DNA of 64,000 nt from Nocardia jiangxiensis NBRC 101359 (GTDB lineage: Bacteria > Actinomycetota > Actinomycetes > Mycobacteriales > Mycobacteriaceae). The notes below the pieces were generated by a model that was not told the origin of the DNA, searched no databases, and saw only the letters and a program-made list of their open reading frames with translations. A program made the position numbers and the translations under genes. The DNA lies in contig NZ_BAGB01000171.1 in assembly GCF_000308615.1 (NCBI RefSeq), positions 123,233 to 187,232 on the forward strand. Reading direction: 5' to 3'. This document shows, one piece after another, positions 53,226 through 61,992 of this stretch; position 1 is the first letter of the stretch, and each line of letters begins with the position of its first letter.

Positions 53226-53634
53226 GAGGACCCCGAATTCGTGTAGTCCGGTTCGTATGGTATCTGGGCAGACACTGCCACCCAGTTGACCACGGAACTC
53301 GTACCAATGCACGAGTATTTCGCACATTGTCGGGCACGCCCGGGTGAACAGCACGTGATCGGTGGTTGTCCTGGCTGGTCACGGCCGGTTTTCGCGCCGA
53401 GCACCAGCAGGGCTGATCGGTGGGTCGAGGTTCCGTCGCCGACCGGCCGGTTCCCGCTCGCCGACTATGCTGCGAGTACGGCGGGGCATCCGGCTGCGAG
53501 AGACGGAATGCGGCGTGGGCGCATTCTGGCGTCCGGCGGCCGCGCACGAGGCGAGGAATGGAGCGAGTAGGTGGCCGGTGAACGACGAGCCGCGGACAAC
53601 CGTGAGCACACCGGACCGAGCGAGGCGGTCGCGC

Positions 53635-54063
53635 ATGGCTGAGCGTTCGGGTGCGGGAGCAGCGGGACCGGCGACGGATCCGGCGACGTTCTACGAGGCG
53701 GTCGGCGGTGCGGAGACCTTCCGGCAACTCGTCGCGACGTTCTATCGCGAGGTCGCCGCCGACGAGGTGTTGCGCCCGCTGTATCCGGAACAGGATCTCG
53801 GCCCCGCCGAGCGGCGTCTGCGGATGTTCCTCGAACAGTACTGGGGTGGTCCGCGCACCTACTCCGACGAGCGCGGACATCCGCGACTGCGTATGCGGCA
53901 CATGCCGTTTCGAATCGGCCCGATCGAACGTGATGCGTGGCTGCGGTGTATGCGCATCGCGGTCGACGAGATCGGAACCGATGTGCTGGACGATGAACAC
54001 CGCCGCGCGCTGTTGGATTACCTGGAGATGGCGGCGAATTCGCTGGTCAACTCGACTTTCTGA
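53635..54063 (+). CDS. glbO: Truncated haemoglobin, group II (GlbO)
   Basis: The 142-residue group II truncated haemoglobin has FYREVAADEVLRPLYP with Tyr at the B10-like position, MFLEQYWGGP, the proximal His in RMRHMPFRIG and the group-II Trp(G8) in RDAWLRCM. It binds oxygen and probably helps with NO or oxygen handling at the membrane respiratory chain. GAGGCGG is 7 bases before ATG 53635; a GTG at 53578 would add 19 residues not seen in mycobacterial GlbO. Followed by the GH13 glucosidase gene in the same order as Rv2470-Rv2471. Confidence 0.94.
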   Translation: MAERSGAGAAGPATDPATFYEAVGGAETFRQLVATFYREVAADEVLRPLYPEQDLGPAERRLRMFLEQYWGGPRTYSDERGHPRLRMRHMPFRIGPIERDAWLRCMRIAVDEIGTDVLDDEHRRALLDYLEMAANSLVNSTF

Positions 54064-54199
54064 ATGTCGTGGCACAAAACCTGGTGCAACCCAGAGTTTT
54101 TCCGGATGGCAAGCGTCGTCTGCTGATCATTTGCCAAATGTCGCCAACACTGCGTAGTTGCCGCACCTTCGCCGGAAACCTTTGGCACTATTGGGTGTC

Positions 54200-55888
54200 G
54201 TGACGCCTTCATCACCCGGAGATCCGGCGGTAAGGCCGGATATGGGGTCCTCCGTGGTTGTGCCGACGGCCTCGTCCGGGCCGGATACCTCCGACGAATC
54301 AGCCGTTGTCGACTCCGATGCGCCCGACGGGCCGTGGTGGCGGTCGGCGGTGTTCTACCAGGTCTATCCGCGCTCGTTCGCCGATTCCGACGGTGACGGC
54401 GTCGGCGATCTGGGCGGCCTGCTGGACCGGCTCGGCTATCTCGAACTCATCGGCGTGGACGCGCTGTGGATCTGCCCGGTGATGCGCTCGCCGATGGCCG
54501 ACGGCGGGTACGACGTCAGCGATCCGCGCGATATCGACCCACTCTTCGGCGATGTCGAAGTGCTCGACGCGGTGCTCGAGGAGGCGCACGACCGCGGGAT
54601 GCGAGTCACCATGGATCTGGTGCCCAATCACACCAGTGACCGGCATCCGTGGTTCACCGCCGCGCTGAAGGCGGCGCCCGGCAGCGCCGAACGCGATCGC
54701 TACATCTTCCGCGACGGCTGCGGTCCCGACGGCGCCGAGCCGCCGAACAACTGGCCCAGCATCTTCGGCGGGCCCGCCTGGACTCGGGTCACCGCGCCCG
54801 ACGGCACGCCCGGTCAGTGGTATCTGCACATCTTCGCCGCCGAACAGCCCGATCTGAACTGGGAGAACCCCGAGGTCGTCGCGGATTTCGAACAGACCAT
54901 GCGGTTCTGGCTGAACCGCGGCGTCGACGGATTCCGCATCGATGTGGCGCACGGTATGGCCAAGCCGCCGGGGCTGCCCGATATGGCCCGCGTGGACACC
55001 CGGATGCTGGTGCACGACGACAGCGATCCGCGGTTCAACAATCCGGGGGTGCACGACATCCATCGCCGCCTGCGCAAGGTGCTCGACGAATATCCGGACG
55101 TGGTGTCGATCGGCGAGGTGTGGGTGGACGACAACACGCGATTCGCCGAATACCTGCGCCCGGACGAACTGCATCTCGCCTTCAACTTCCGGCTCGCCGA
55201 GACACCCTTCGACGCCGCGAAAATCCGTGCCGCAGTGGATAATTCGATCGAGTCCGTGGCGTCGGTGGGTGCCGTGCCGACATGGACGCTGTCCAATCAC
55301 GACATCGAGCGCGAGGTGACCCGGTACGGCGGCGGGGCCGTGGGGCTGCGACGGGCGCGGGCGATGTTCCTGCTCGAGCTGGCGCTGCCGGGTGCGGTGT
55401 TCCTCTACAACGGTTCGGAACTGGGCCTGCCCAATGTCGACGATCTGCCCGAGGACGTACTGCAGGATCCGGTGTGGGAGCGGTCCGGGCACACCGAACG
55501 TGGCCGCGACGGATGCCGGGTGCCGATTCCGTGGGAGGGCCGGCACCCGCCGTTCGGATTCACCGCCGCCGAGCGGTCCTGGCTGCCGATTCCGCCGCAA
55601 TGGGCCGGGCTGACCGTGGAGTCGCAGCTCGAGCGACTGGACTCGATGGTGTCGCTGTGCCGGATGGCGATCGAATTGCGCGGTGTGCGACCGGAATTCG
55701 CCGGAACCGGACTGGAGTGGTACGGCAGTCCGGTCGGCTGCCTGGCGTTCCGGCGCACGGGCGGGTTGATCTGCGTACTCAATACTTCGACCGTGCCGAC
55801 GCCGCTGCCGCCGGGTGAGGTGCTGCTGTCCAGCGTGCCGCTCGAGGGCACCGTGCTGCCGCCGGACACGGCGGCGTGGCTGGTCTAG
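54200..55888 (+). CDS. aglA: GH13 alpha-glucosidase
   Basis: The protein (about 562 residues) is a GH13 (alpha)8-barrel: WWRSAVFYQVYPRSFADSDGDGVGDLGG (first segment YQVYPRSFAD), conserved region I DLVPNHTSD, II GFRIDVAHG with nucleophile Asp near 248, III IGEVWV with acid/base Glu near 306, and IV LSNHDIE with the third Asp near 368. The order and PPNNW motif fit oligo-alpha-glucosidases of the AglA type. It acts on maltose-, isomaltose- or trehalose-like substrates, probably in the cytosol because no signal peptide is seen. The start is uncertain: GTG 54200 may be leaderless; ATG 54242 is in frame. Confidence 0.9.
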   Translation: MTPSSPGDPAVRPDMGSSVVVPTASSGPDTSDESAVVDSDAPDGPWWRSAVFYQVYPRSFADSDGDGVGDLGGLLDRLGYLELIGVDALWICPVMRSPMADGGYDVSDPRDIDPLFGDVEVLDAVLEEAHDRGMRVTMDLVPNHTSDRHPWFTAALKAAPGSAERDRYIFRDGCGPDGAEPPNNWPSIFGGPAWTRVTAPDGTPGQWYLHIFAAEQPDLNWENPEVVADFEQTMRFWLNRGVDGFRIDVAHGMAKPPGLPDMARVDTRMLVHDDSDPRFNNPGVHDIHRRLRKVLDEYPDVVSIGEVWVDDNTRFAEYLRPDELHLAFNFRLAETPFDAAKIRAAVDNSIESVASVGAVPTWTLSNHDIEREVTRYGGGAVGLRRARAMFLLELALPGAVFLYNGSELGLPNVDDLPEDVLQDPVWERSGHTERGRDGCRVPIPWEGRHPPFGFTAAERSWLPIPPQWAGLTVESQLERLDSMVSLCRMAIELRGVRPEFAGTGLEWYGSPVGCLAFRRTGGLICVLNTSTVPTPLPPGEVLLSSVPLEGTVLPPDTAAWLV

Positions 55889-55979
55889 CGGCCGCTCGGC
55901 AGGGGGTGCGAACCGACACACACGGGCGACAGGCTCACCGGTCGAACACGCGCTCGAGCGCATCGACTACCGTTAGGCC

Positions 55980-56252
55980 GTGAGCATTCTCGAGACAGTG
56001 CTGATCTTTGTCGGCATTCCGCTGGTGATCTACGCGGTCATCGCGGGGTTGTCGTTCCTGGGCAAGCCGTATCCCGGGGAGAAGCCGGTCCACTACAACC
56101 TCGGCGACAAGTGGACCGCGGACCCGGTGCTGTGGAGCGCGACCGACGAGGTGACCGGCCACGGCCACCACGACACCTCGCACGACACCCACGCGGCAAT
56201 CGAATCCGCCGAGTCGTCCCTGATCGGAGGCCGGGCAAGTGGCAAGTTCTAA
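55980..56252 (+). CDS. ctaJ: Small membrane protein, probable aa3-type cytochrome oxidase subunit CtaJ
   Basis: The 90-residue protein has one N-terminal transmembrane helix (LETVLIFVGIPLVIYAVIAG), then FLGKPYPGEKPVHYNLGDKWTADPVLWSATDE and a His-rich tail. This layout and position match the small subunit CtaJ found in the mycobacterial bcc-aa3 supercomplex. It would sit in the cytoplasmic membrane with its soluble part inside. The GTG at 55980 may be leaderless. It overlaps the DUF5130 gene by 14 bases. Family name is by motif and synteny recall, so moderate certainty. Confidence 0.75.
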   Translation: MSILETVLIFVGIPLVIYAVIAGLSFLGKPYPGEKPVHYNLGDKWTADPVLWSATDEVTGHGHHDTSHDTHAAIESAESSLIGGRASGKF

Positions 56253-56706
56253 TTGGAATTGGCCCGCCGTGGTCGAAGCCGATCTTCCGCATGGAGCGGT
56301 CGTCACCACCAGCGGACGCGTCTCCGCGGTGCACGAGCCCGGCACCGTGTTCCGGGAGGCGCCGTTCAGTGACACCGAGCGGTTGATCATGGACAACACG
56401 CTCACCGAGGTCACCCGCGCCACCAAGGTTCGGTTCAACATCTTCATCGGTGATCTGGGCGCGGATCCGGCCGCGGGCGCCGATGCGATCTTCCCGACCA
56501 CTCCCGAGGCAGCGCGTTCGGTGCTCATCGCCGTCTCCCCGAACGACAAGGCCGTCGAGGTGCGTTCGGGTCGCGACGTCGCCGACCGCGTCAACGACCG
56601 GATCTGCCAGCTCGGGCTGACCGCTCTGCTCAGCTCGCTGCGTCAGGGCGAGCTGATCGACGGCCTGGTCTCCGCAGTCCGGGTCATGGGCTCAGCCATC
56701 AGCTGA
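56239..56706 (+). CDS. DUF5130 family protein (Rv2468c-like)
   Basis: The 155-residue soluble protein reads like the actinobacterial DUF5130/TPM-like group: ADLPHGAVVTTSGRVSAVHEPG, FSDTERLIMDNTLTEVTRATKVRFNIFIGD (segments), VLIAVSPNDKAVEVRSGRDVADRV and a helical end. The FSDTERLIMDNTL and AVEVRSG motifs recall TPM domains that bind metals or act in photosystem and phosphatase contexts, but no function is known. The GTG lies inside the ctaJ reading frame end, so the two are translationally linked. Same order as in mycobacteria. Confidence 0.84.
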   Translation: MASSNWNWPAVVEADLPHGAVVTTSGRVSAVHEPGTVFREAPFSDTERLIMDNTLTEVTRATKVRFNIFIGDLGADPAAGADAIFPTTPEAARSVLIAVSPNDKAVEVRSGRDVADRVNDRICQLGLTALLSSLRQGELIDGLVSAVRVMGSAIS

Positions 56707-56852
56707 GAGCTGGTCCGCCTCACTCCTCCGCCTCTCCGCGACTTCAGCGTGTCGTTGGGCGCGGGGAGGGTTGGGCTTCGGGCCGACGGTTGGGTGGTGG
56801 GTCACCTTTCGGGCGTTCCCGGGGAGTTACCCATGTGCGCTCCAAATGCGCC

Positions 56853-56894
56853 GCCGCAGGTCATCACCCGAACCCGTACCGGGTGACCTGCGGC
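56853..56894 (+). terminator. Hairpin terminator downstream of DUF5130 gene
   Basis: GCCGCAGGTCA-TCACCCG at 56853-56870 pairs with CGGGTGACCTGCGGC at 56880-56894 with a 3-base bulge, followed by ATTTGCCATTTATT, an AT-rich run. Located 147 bases past the DUF5130 stop. Confidence 0.7.
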
Positions 56895-57498
56895 CATTTG
56901 CCATTTATTCGTCAAAAATCATCCAGACGTCGTCGTAGGTCTGTTCGCCTTCCACGCGACCACCGTTTTGGTGCGGGACCAGCTACAGGATAAATCTGCG
57001 TACTGGTCGGCGGCAGTATGTGACCAGTGGCCGCGCAGCGGGTGCGCCGGGGTGGCCGCAGTGGCGCGGTGCGTGGCGGGCAGGCCCGGGTATGACAGCG
57101 AGACGATGCGGCTCTCGTCACACACAGCATCGGTCCGTCCGGCAAAGAGAGCGACACCGGCGGTTGGAAGCCGAGAAGTGATCCGGCTGAACAGTCCCGC
57201 TCGGCATGCGTCGGTGCACCACGACAGCTCGGCGGGAGCACGGAGTCGATACGGGGCGTGCAGTACTGGTGTGCCGGGAGCCGGAAGACCAACAGTGCAG
57301 GTCCGACACCCGCATCCCGGCAGCCGCCACCCCGTGGCCTGTTATGTGGTCGCTCGAGGTGACTGGGGGAGAAAACAACGGCCCTGGTTGGGGTGGGTGT
57401 TCCCGAGTCGGTGTGGGTCCTGGCCGCGGTACGGAGATCTACAGTCGATTTCGGACCGAGGCGTTATCCGTGTTCGACTGTGGAGACGAGGTAATCGC
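56895..57498. other. Intergenic stretch without a supported gene
   Basis: About 600 bases between the terminator and the DUF1508 gene. Reading frames here are open but lack family motifs or a good ribosome-binding site. The last 20 bases contain CGAGGTAA, the ribosome-binding site of the next gene. An unseen small RNA cannot be excluded. Confidence 0.45.
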
Positions 57499-57678
57499 AT
57501 GGCTGCCAAATTCGAGCTGTACAAGGACAGCGCCGGGAAATTCCGGTTCAGGCTCAAGGCGGGCAACGGCGAGATCATCGCGCTGGGGCAGGCCTACGAG
57601 AGCAGGACCGCCGCCCTCAACGGCATGGAGTCGGTCATGAAGAATGCGCCAGTGGCCGGGATCGACGACCAGACCTAA
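57499..57678 (+). CDS. YegP-like DUF1508 small protein
   Basis: The 59-residue protein is one DUF1508 repeat: KFELYKDSAGKFRFRLKAGNGEIIALGQAYESRTAALNGMESV, which in family terms is F-x-x-Y-x-D-x-x-G-x-(F/W)-R-W-R-L followed by GN-G-x-IIAxSExY. A central strand pair and a helix form a small alpha/beta domain of unknown role; E. coli YegP has two copies. CGAGGTAA 7 bases before ATG 57499 decides the start; the frame upstream is open but unlike the family. It stands alone. Confidence 0.88.
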   Translation: MAAKFELYKDSAGKFRFRLKAGNGEIIALGQAYESRTAALNGMESVMKNAPVAGIDDQT

Positions 57679-58243
57679 CCCACTGTGCTGATTCCGCCCT
57701 GCCGCCCTGCCTCTTTCCGGCCAGACCCGAGGCAGGGGCGGGCCCGAATTCTGATGCGCGGGGGAGAAATGCCGGGCGCAGGGGTATCGCGTCGGATCCT
57801 GCTCGACGACTCGCCGGAAGACACGCCCACTACCTTGCACCGTGTGACGGCTTCGGGAGTTCGGGGCCGTCAACGCCGCAAGATATTTGTCGAATACAGA
57901 CTATCGGCGCCGGATCGTCCGCCAGCTCAATAAGCGCGAATCGGTGCACGCGGGGACAGAGCCGACCACAACCGAAGTCACTGTCAGCCAACCGATTACG
58001 TTGAGTTCGAAGCTCGCACATCACTGGGCCGACGCATCGTGGTTCTACGGCCACTGACCAGCGACTACACGAACTTCGTTGGATTTTTCGGCGACTACTC
58101 CCGGAACCTCCCCCGCCAAACCAACTGGGTGCGTGTGAATCCCCTTCGCCTGATCGCGGCTCGAGCGGCAGCGGCCGGTCAAGCCGCCGCACCCGGCTGG
58201 CGCAACGAAATCGGACGGGCCGGGACCCCTGGAGGCGGTGATG
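57679..58243. other. Intergenic stretch without a supported gene
   Basis: About 560 bases between the convergent DUF1508 and NmrA-like genes. I see no conserved reading frame, tRNA or strong terminator here. GC content drops a little in the 57880-58080 part, which may hint at acquired DNA. Confidence 0.4.
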
Positions 58244-58972
58244 TCAGGCGAGCCAGTCGGTGTAGCGAGTGGGGGCGAGGCGGGCGTCCTTGTCGGTGAG
58301 GACATCTCCCTTGACGGTGGCGAACATGCCGGCGGTGGGGTCGGTGACGACGGCGCGGTTGTCGCCCTTGTGGGACAAGGTGATCCGGCCCAGCTCGTCC
58401 AGGGTGAAGATCTCGGGGCCACCGATGTTGCGAATGCCGTTCAACGGGGCCCCGGCGGCGACCTGCGCCACCGCGGCTGCCACGTCCTTCGAGGCGATCG
58501 GCTGGATCGGTGTGGCGGGCAGCCGGACGGTGTCGTCGTCGGCGGTCCAGGACAGGACGGCGTCCATGAACTCCATGAACTGCGTCGCCCGGACGATCGA
58601 GTACGGGACCGGCCCGGCCGCGAGGAGGTTCTCCTGGAGTGCTTTGGCGCGGTAGTAGTCCAGCTCCGGCACCAGGTCCGTGCCGACGATCGAGAGGATG
58701 ACGACGTGGCCGACGCCGGCCTTGCACGCTGCGGTCAGAAGGTTGTCCATCGAGGTCTGGAAGAAGGCCAGGGAAGCCTCGTCGAAGGTCGGGGAGTTCG
58801 TCAGGTTGACCACGACATCGGCTCCCGCCACCGCCTCCTCGAGTCCCTGGCCGCTGATGACGTCGACGCCGCTGGACAGCGAGTACGGTACCGCCTCATG
58901 TCCCGCGGCGGTCAGGTTCTTGACGACCTGCGACCCGATCAGTCCGGTGCCGCCGATGACTGCAATCTTCAT
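58244..58972 (-). CDS. NAD(P)-binding SDR/NmrA-like protein
   Basis: The 242-residue atypical short-chain dehydrogenase has an N-terminal Rossmann motif IAVIGGTGLIGSQVVKNL, then ADVVVNLTNSP, HVVILSIVGTDLVPELDYYRAKALQE (with YYRAK in the Tyr-x(3)-Lys position), and SIVRATQFMEFMDAVL. This is the NmrA/SDR_a5 group, often quinone- or NAD(P)-sensing proteins or reductases. Its ATG overlaps the nitroreductase stop by 4 bases, so it is the second gene of that operon. Probable role in quinone or electrophile defence. Confidence 0.87.
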   Translation of the reverse strand: MKIAVIGGTGLIGSQVVKNLTAAGHEAVPYSLSSGVDVISGQGLEEAVAGADVVVNLTNSPTFDEASLAFFQTSMDNLLTAACKAGVGHVVILSIVGTDLVPELDYYRAKALQENLLAAGPVPYSIVRATQFMEFMDAVLSWTADDDTVRLPATPIQPIASKDVAAAVAQVAAGAPLNGIRNIGGPEIFTLDELGRITLSHKGDNRAVVTDPTAGMFATVKGDVLTDKDARLAPTRYTDWLA

Positions 58973-59745
58973 GACATGCCTTTAATAGAGGTCAAATAGG
59001 GAAATGGCGTGTGAACGGTTGAACGGTCGGAGCAAGAAGCGATGCCTTGATCAGGCGAGGACCGATCGTGTCGCGGGCCGTCGACGAACGTGACCGTCTC
59101 ATCGAGCGGTGCCCGGCCTGTACGAGGCTCACCTGCGGTGACGTCCTCGTACCCGATCGACATTCCACAGAATAGGACAAGCTCGTTCGGTGGTGAGAGG
59201 ATCTGCGCGACGGTTCTGTGGAACTTCGCCCAGGCCATCTGTGGGCAACTGTGCAGCCCTTCGGCGCGCAGCAGCAGCATGACGGTCTGCAGATACATGC
59301 CGACGTCGGACCATTGCGGCCGACCCATGTCACGGTCGACGTAGCAGAACAGGGCGGCGGGCGCGCCGAAGCAGTCCCAGTTCGCGGCTGCGGCCCGCTG
59401 GCGCGCTTCCAGGTCCTCTCGCGGGATGCCGAGTGCGCCGTAACGCTGCTCACCGAAGGCGGACCGGCGCTCACAGTAGGGGGACTTCAGTGCGGGCGGG
59501 TACATCTCGTACTCCGGCTCGTCCCAGGGGCCACCTTCGGCCAGTCGCTCGCCGGTCCGCTTCTTGATCTCGGCCAATGACGAACCGGTCACCACGTAGA
59601 CGTGCCACGGCTGAATGTTCGATCCCGACGGCGCCCAGGCTGCGGCGGACAACACGTGCTCCAGCGCCTCCCTCGGGACAGGGCGGTCGGTGAACCCACG
59701 CACCGCTCGCCGACTCGTCACTGCCTCGTAGATGTCCACGATCAT
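58969..59745 (-). CDS. Nitroreductase family flavoprotein
   Basis: The 258-residue FMN protein has the nitroreductase pattern TSRRAVRGFTDRPVPREALEHVL, AAWAPSGSNIQPWHVYVVTG, the central YGALGIPREDLEARQR and ALFCYVDRDMGRPQWSDVGMYLQTVMLLLRAEGLHSCPQMAW (segments), ending with GMSIGYED. It reduces nitro groups or quinones with NAD(P)H. The final ~35 residues after VTFVDG look unstructured and may be an accidental extension. ATG 59745 lies 3 bases from GGAGG; GTG 59739 is spaced better and equally plausible. Facing it across palindromes is a broken azoreductase gene. Confidence 0.86.
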   Translation of the reverse strand: MIVDIYEAVTSRRAVRGFTDRPVPREALEHVLSAAAWAPSGSNIQPWHVYVVTGSSLAEIKKRTGERLAEGGPWDEPEYEMYPPALKSPYCERRSAFGEQRYGALGIPREDLEARQRAAAANWDCFGAPAALFCYVDRDMGRPQWSDVGMYLQTVMLLLRAEGLHSCPQMAWAKFHRTVAQILSPPNELVLFCGMSIGYEDVTAGEPRTGRAPLDETVTFVDGPRHDRSSPDQGIASCSDRSTVHTPFPYLTSIKGMS

Positions 59746-59787
59746 CCGCCTCCATCTGCTCAGCCGATCTACCCTCGCTATAGAAAC

Positions 59788-59833
59788 AGTATCACTCGAT
59801 ATCATATCGTACGATACTATCTCGGGAGATACT
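59788..59833. promoter_or_regulatory. Operators between nitroreductase and azoreductase genes
   Basis: AGTATC-N3-CGATAT-C-ATATCG-N3-GATACT at 59788-59818 is an exact interrupted palindrome; a second, ACTATCTC-GG-GAGATACT at 59816-59833, has one mismatch. The same GATAC/GTATC half-sites form CGATAC-G-GTATCG upstream of the nearby MarR gene, pointing to that regulator. Confidence 0.75.
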
Positions 59834-59883
59834 TGATTATCGGCCCTCGGCTCCCGGCGGGCGCTGCACCTTGGAGAAAGCTC

Positions 59884-60389
59884 ATGGCCACACTGCTGCA
59901 CATCGACTCATCCGTGTTTCCCGGGGAGGCGTCCTCGTCCCGCTCGGTCACGGCCGCCTTCCGCAAGACATGGCAGGAGCAGCACCCGCAGAGCACGGTG
60001 ATCTACCGCGACCTCATCGGCGCCCCCATGTACAGCTTCTCGATCCCCTCGCCCCTCAAGGCATGGCTGGACAACGTGCCCTGCTCGGCCGCACCGCAGG
60101 TGAGACCCCGTCGGCCCAGGGCGCCCCGGTTGTCGTCGTGGCCAGCCGCGGCGGCTCCTACGCGCCGGGCACCCCGCGCGAGGGCTACGAGTTCGTACAG
60201 AACTACCTGCAGGCCGTCCTGGCAGGCGCCCTCGGCCTGGACCTCGACTTCATCGTCCCGGAACTCACCTACGCCACCCGCAACGCCGCCATGTCCGAAC
60301 TGATCCCCCTCGACGAGGCGTCCCGTCAGCGCGCCCTCGACGAGGCGAGCATCAAAGCCAAAGAACTCGCAGAGCGTCTTGCCGCCTGA
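59884..60389 (+). pseudogene. FMN-dependent NADH-azoreductase (azoR-like), frameshifted and deleted
   Basis: The remnant begins MATLLHIDSSVFPGEASSSRSV, an AzoR N-terminus, and ends KELAERLAA, an AzoR C-terminus. Between IYRDL and IGAPMYSFSIP about 50 residues found in full-length AzoR are missing, in frame. After KAWLDNV a single base is lost near 60080, so the rest (GRTAGETPSAQG, VVVVASRGGSYAPGTPREGYEFVQNYL) lies in another frame. It cannot give a full FMN-binding fold. The promoter region with MarR operators is intact, which suggests the gene died recently. Divergent from the nitroreductase. Confidence 0.88.
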
Positions 60390-60754
60390 CCCTCCCGATC
60401 CGAAAACGCTGTCCGCTCCTCGCCCGAGGGCATCGCGAGGTATATGCCCAGCGACCATGCCCTCCCCGACGGTGCCAGCCGCGCCCTGGACCTGGGCAAG
60501 CGGCAGCCGAGAATGTCGATAACCGCCGGTTCGGCCGTGGGCGCGGCTCGCATCGAAATGACGGTGATACCGGGCGACCGTGGAACGCGCACCGGCCAGG
60601 TTTGCGGCGCGCAAGCCGCGCCGACCGCTCCCCTGCGCGACAACGCCGCACCAGTACCCGACCGAGGCACACTGACAAATACCGGCACCTCTCGAGGCCG
60701 GGTTCGCCGCGGAACGGCATCAAAGCGCCGACGTGGCCGACAACGGGTGCGTGC
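60390..60754. other. Intergenic stretch without a supported gene
   Basis: About 365 bases between the convergent azoreductase remnant and MarR gene. No conserved frame or clear terminator was recognised. Confidence 0.4.
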
Positions 60755-61240
60755 TTACGCCTCGGCGTCTGCGGGATGGGCAAGCCGGGTCAACAGATCC
60801 GCCAGCTGCTCGGACTCGCCGAGACTCAGTTCGGCAACAAGACGTTCAGCCAGCGGCTTCGCCGCCACATGGGCCGCATCGAAGAGTTCCAGCCCCCTGG
60901 CTGTGATCTCCACTGCCCGGACTCGGCGGTCGCCCGGAACCGCCCTGCGTACCGCAAGCCCCTTGCGCTCCAGGTCGTCCACGATGCGCATGATCCCAGC
61001 TTTGTCCGACCCCGTGGCCGCTACCAGATCACGCTGCACCGTGGGTCCGTGATTGACCAGCTCGATCAACACCGCGAAATGCCGCAACTCGACGCCCAGG
61101 GGCCGCAGTGCCTCCTCCATCACCGACGCTGCACGCCAATGCGCCCGACGCAGCAGCAGGCCGAGAGCGAAAGGCGAAGGATCCCCGGGACGGTCCGTCG
61201 CACGCGAGGCGGCGATATGGCGAGGAACATCAGCAGCCAT
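60755..61240 (-). CDS. MarR-family regulator of the redox module
   Basis: The 161-residue winged-helix protein has ALGLLLRRAHWRAASVMEEALRPLGVELRHFAVLIEL (segments), VQRDLVAATGSDKAGIMRIVDDLERKGLAVRR with recognition helix SDKAGIMRIVDDL, and wing VPGDRRVRAVEITARG. No cysteine is present in the sequence, so thiol oxidation is not its signal; direct ligand binding is likely. Its own promoter carries CGATACGGTATCG at 61260-61272, which shares half-sites with the palindromes in front of the nitroreductase and azoreductase genes, so it is the probable repressor of all three units. Confidence 0.88.
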   Translation of the reverse strand: MAADVPRHIAASRATDRPGDPSPFALGLLLRRAHWRAASVMEEALRPLGVELRHFAVLIELVNHGPTVQRDLVAATGSDKAGIMRIVDDLERKGLAVRRAVPGDRRVRAVEITARGLELFDAAHVAAKPLAERLVAELSLGESEQLADLLTRLAHPADAEA

Positions 61241-61259
61241 GACGCCAGATTACTTCATT

Positions 61260-61272
61260 CGATACGGTATCG
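61260..61272. promoter_or_regulatory. 13-bp palindrome, probable MarR autoregulatory operator
   Basis: CGATAC-G-GTATCG, 20 bases upstream of the MarR ATG; half-sites match those at 59788-59818. Confidence 0.7.
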
Positions 61273-61992
61273 CTTGCAACTATTACGGCGACAGCAAGCT
61301 GCTCGCTGCCGGATAGCATTCCGGCCGAAGGAGTCCGATGTTCGATCGGCGGCAGCCACGTTCACCCGGCGGTCGGTCACTCCTGCGCTGCGCAACCTGC
61401 CGGTGTACATCGAGGCCGTGCTCACCGAAATGGCCGCACTGGTCGCCGAATATGAAGACGCACTCCTCTGGCAGATCGAGTCGCCGATCGCTCAGCTGAC
61501 ACTGGTCAAGGCGACACAGCTCCGGGCTAATTGGCCGGGGTTCCCCGCTCGGGCCCACGAAACCGGCGCGCAGACCGTCCTGCACTTCTGTTGCGGCGAC
61601 GGCCAGCACAAGGAACTGCTCGCCCCCGCGTACCGGCTGCGAACCTCGTGAACGCCATCCCACGAAAATTGCGTCCGCGCATCGAGAAACCGGCTCGGCG
61701 CCCTATCCCGGGACAGATAGCTGGAAAAGCAACCGGGCAAAAGGGCCGTGGATTAGCGAGATAGACACTCCGCCGCGAGATACTGCCCGCTGGGCGGTGG
61801 AAGTTCGCTGGTCGTGTGGGCGGTGAGCGCGCGACGTGAGCCTGGTTTATTAGTGTTTCGCCGGTATTTCGTTCCAGTTGCGTCAAGGTTGCTGCGCACC
61901 GCCGGCGGTTCGGTAGGATCAACACCCGTCACACCAGTTCTGCCCTGCTCAATCCACGAATTTCAATACACTTTCTGGAAGGGAGCTCGGTA
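61273..61992. other. Mostly noncoding stretch, with a possible decayed coding segment at about 61340-61651
   Basis: Between MarR and the coiled-coil gene. One plus-strand frame from about 61340 to the stop at 61649 reads like coding sequence (NLPVYIEAVLTEMAALVAEYED, then LLWQIESPIAQLTLVKA) with G/C-ending codons, but no start with a ribosome-binding site and no family is recognised. It may be the tail of a decayed gene. The part from 61770 to 61990 is less GC-rich and probably holds the promoter of the coiled-coil cassette. Confidence 0.35.

Noticed and set aside
60070..60095. Programmed frameshift in the azoreductase
   Set aside because: There is no slippery run or structured stimulator, and the same gene also lacks about 50 internal residues, so mutation is simpler.
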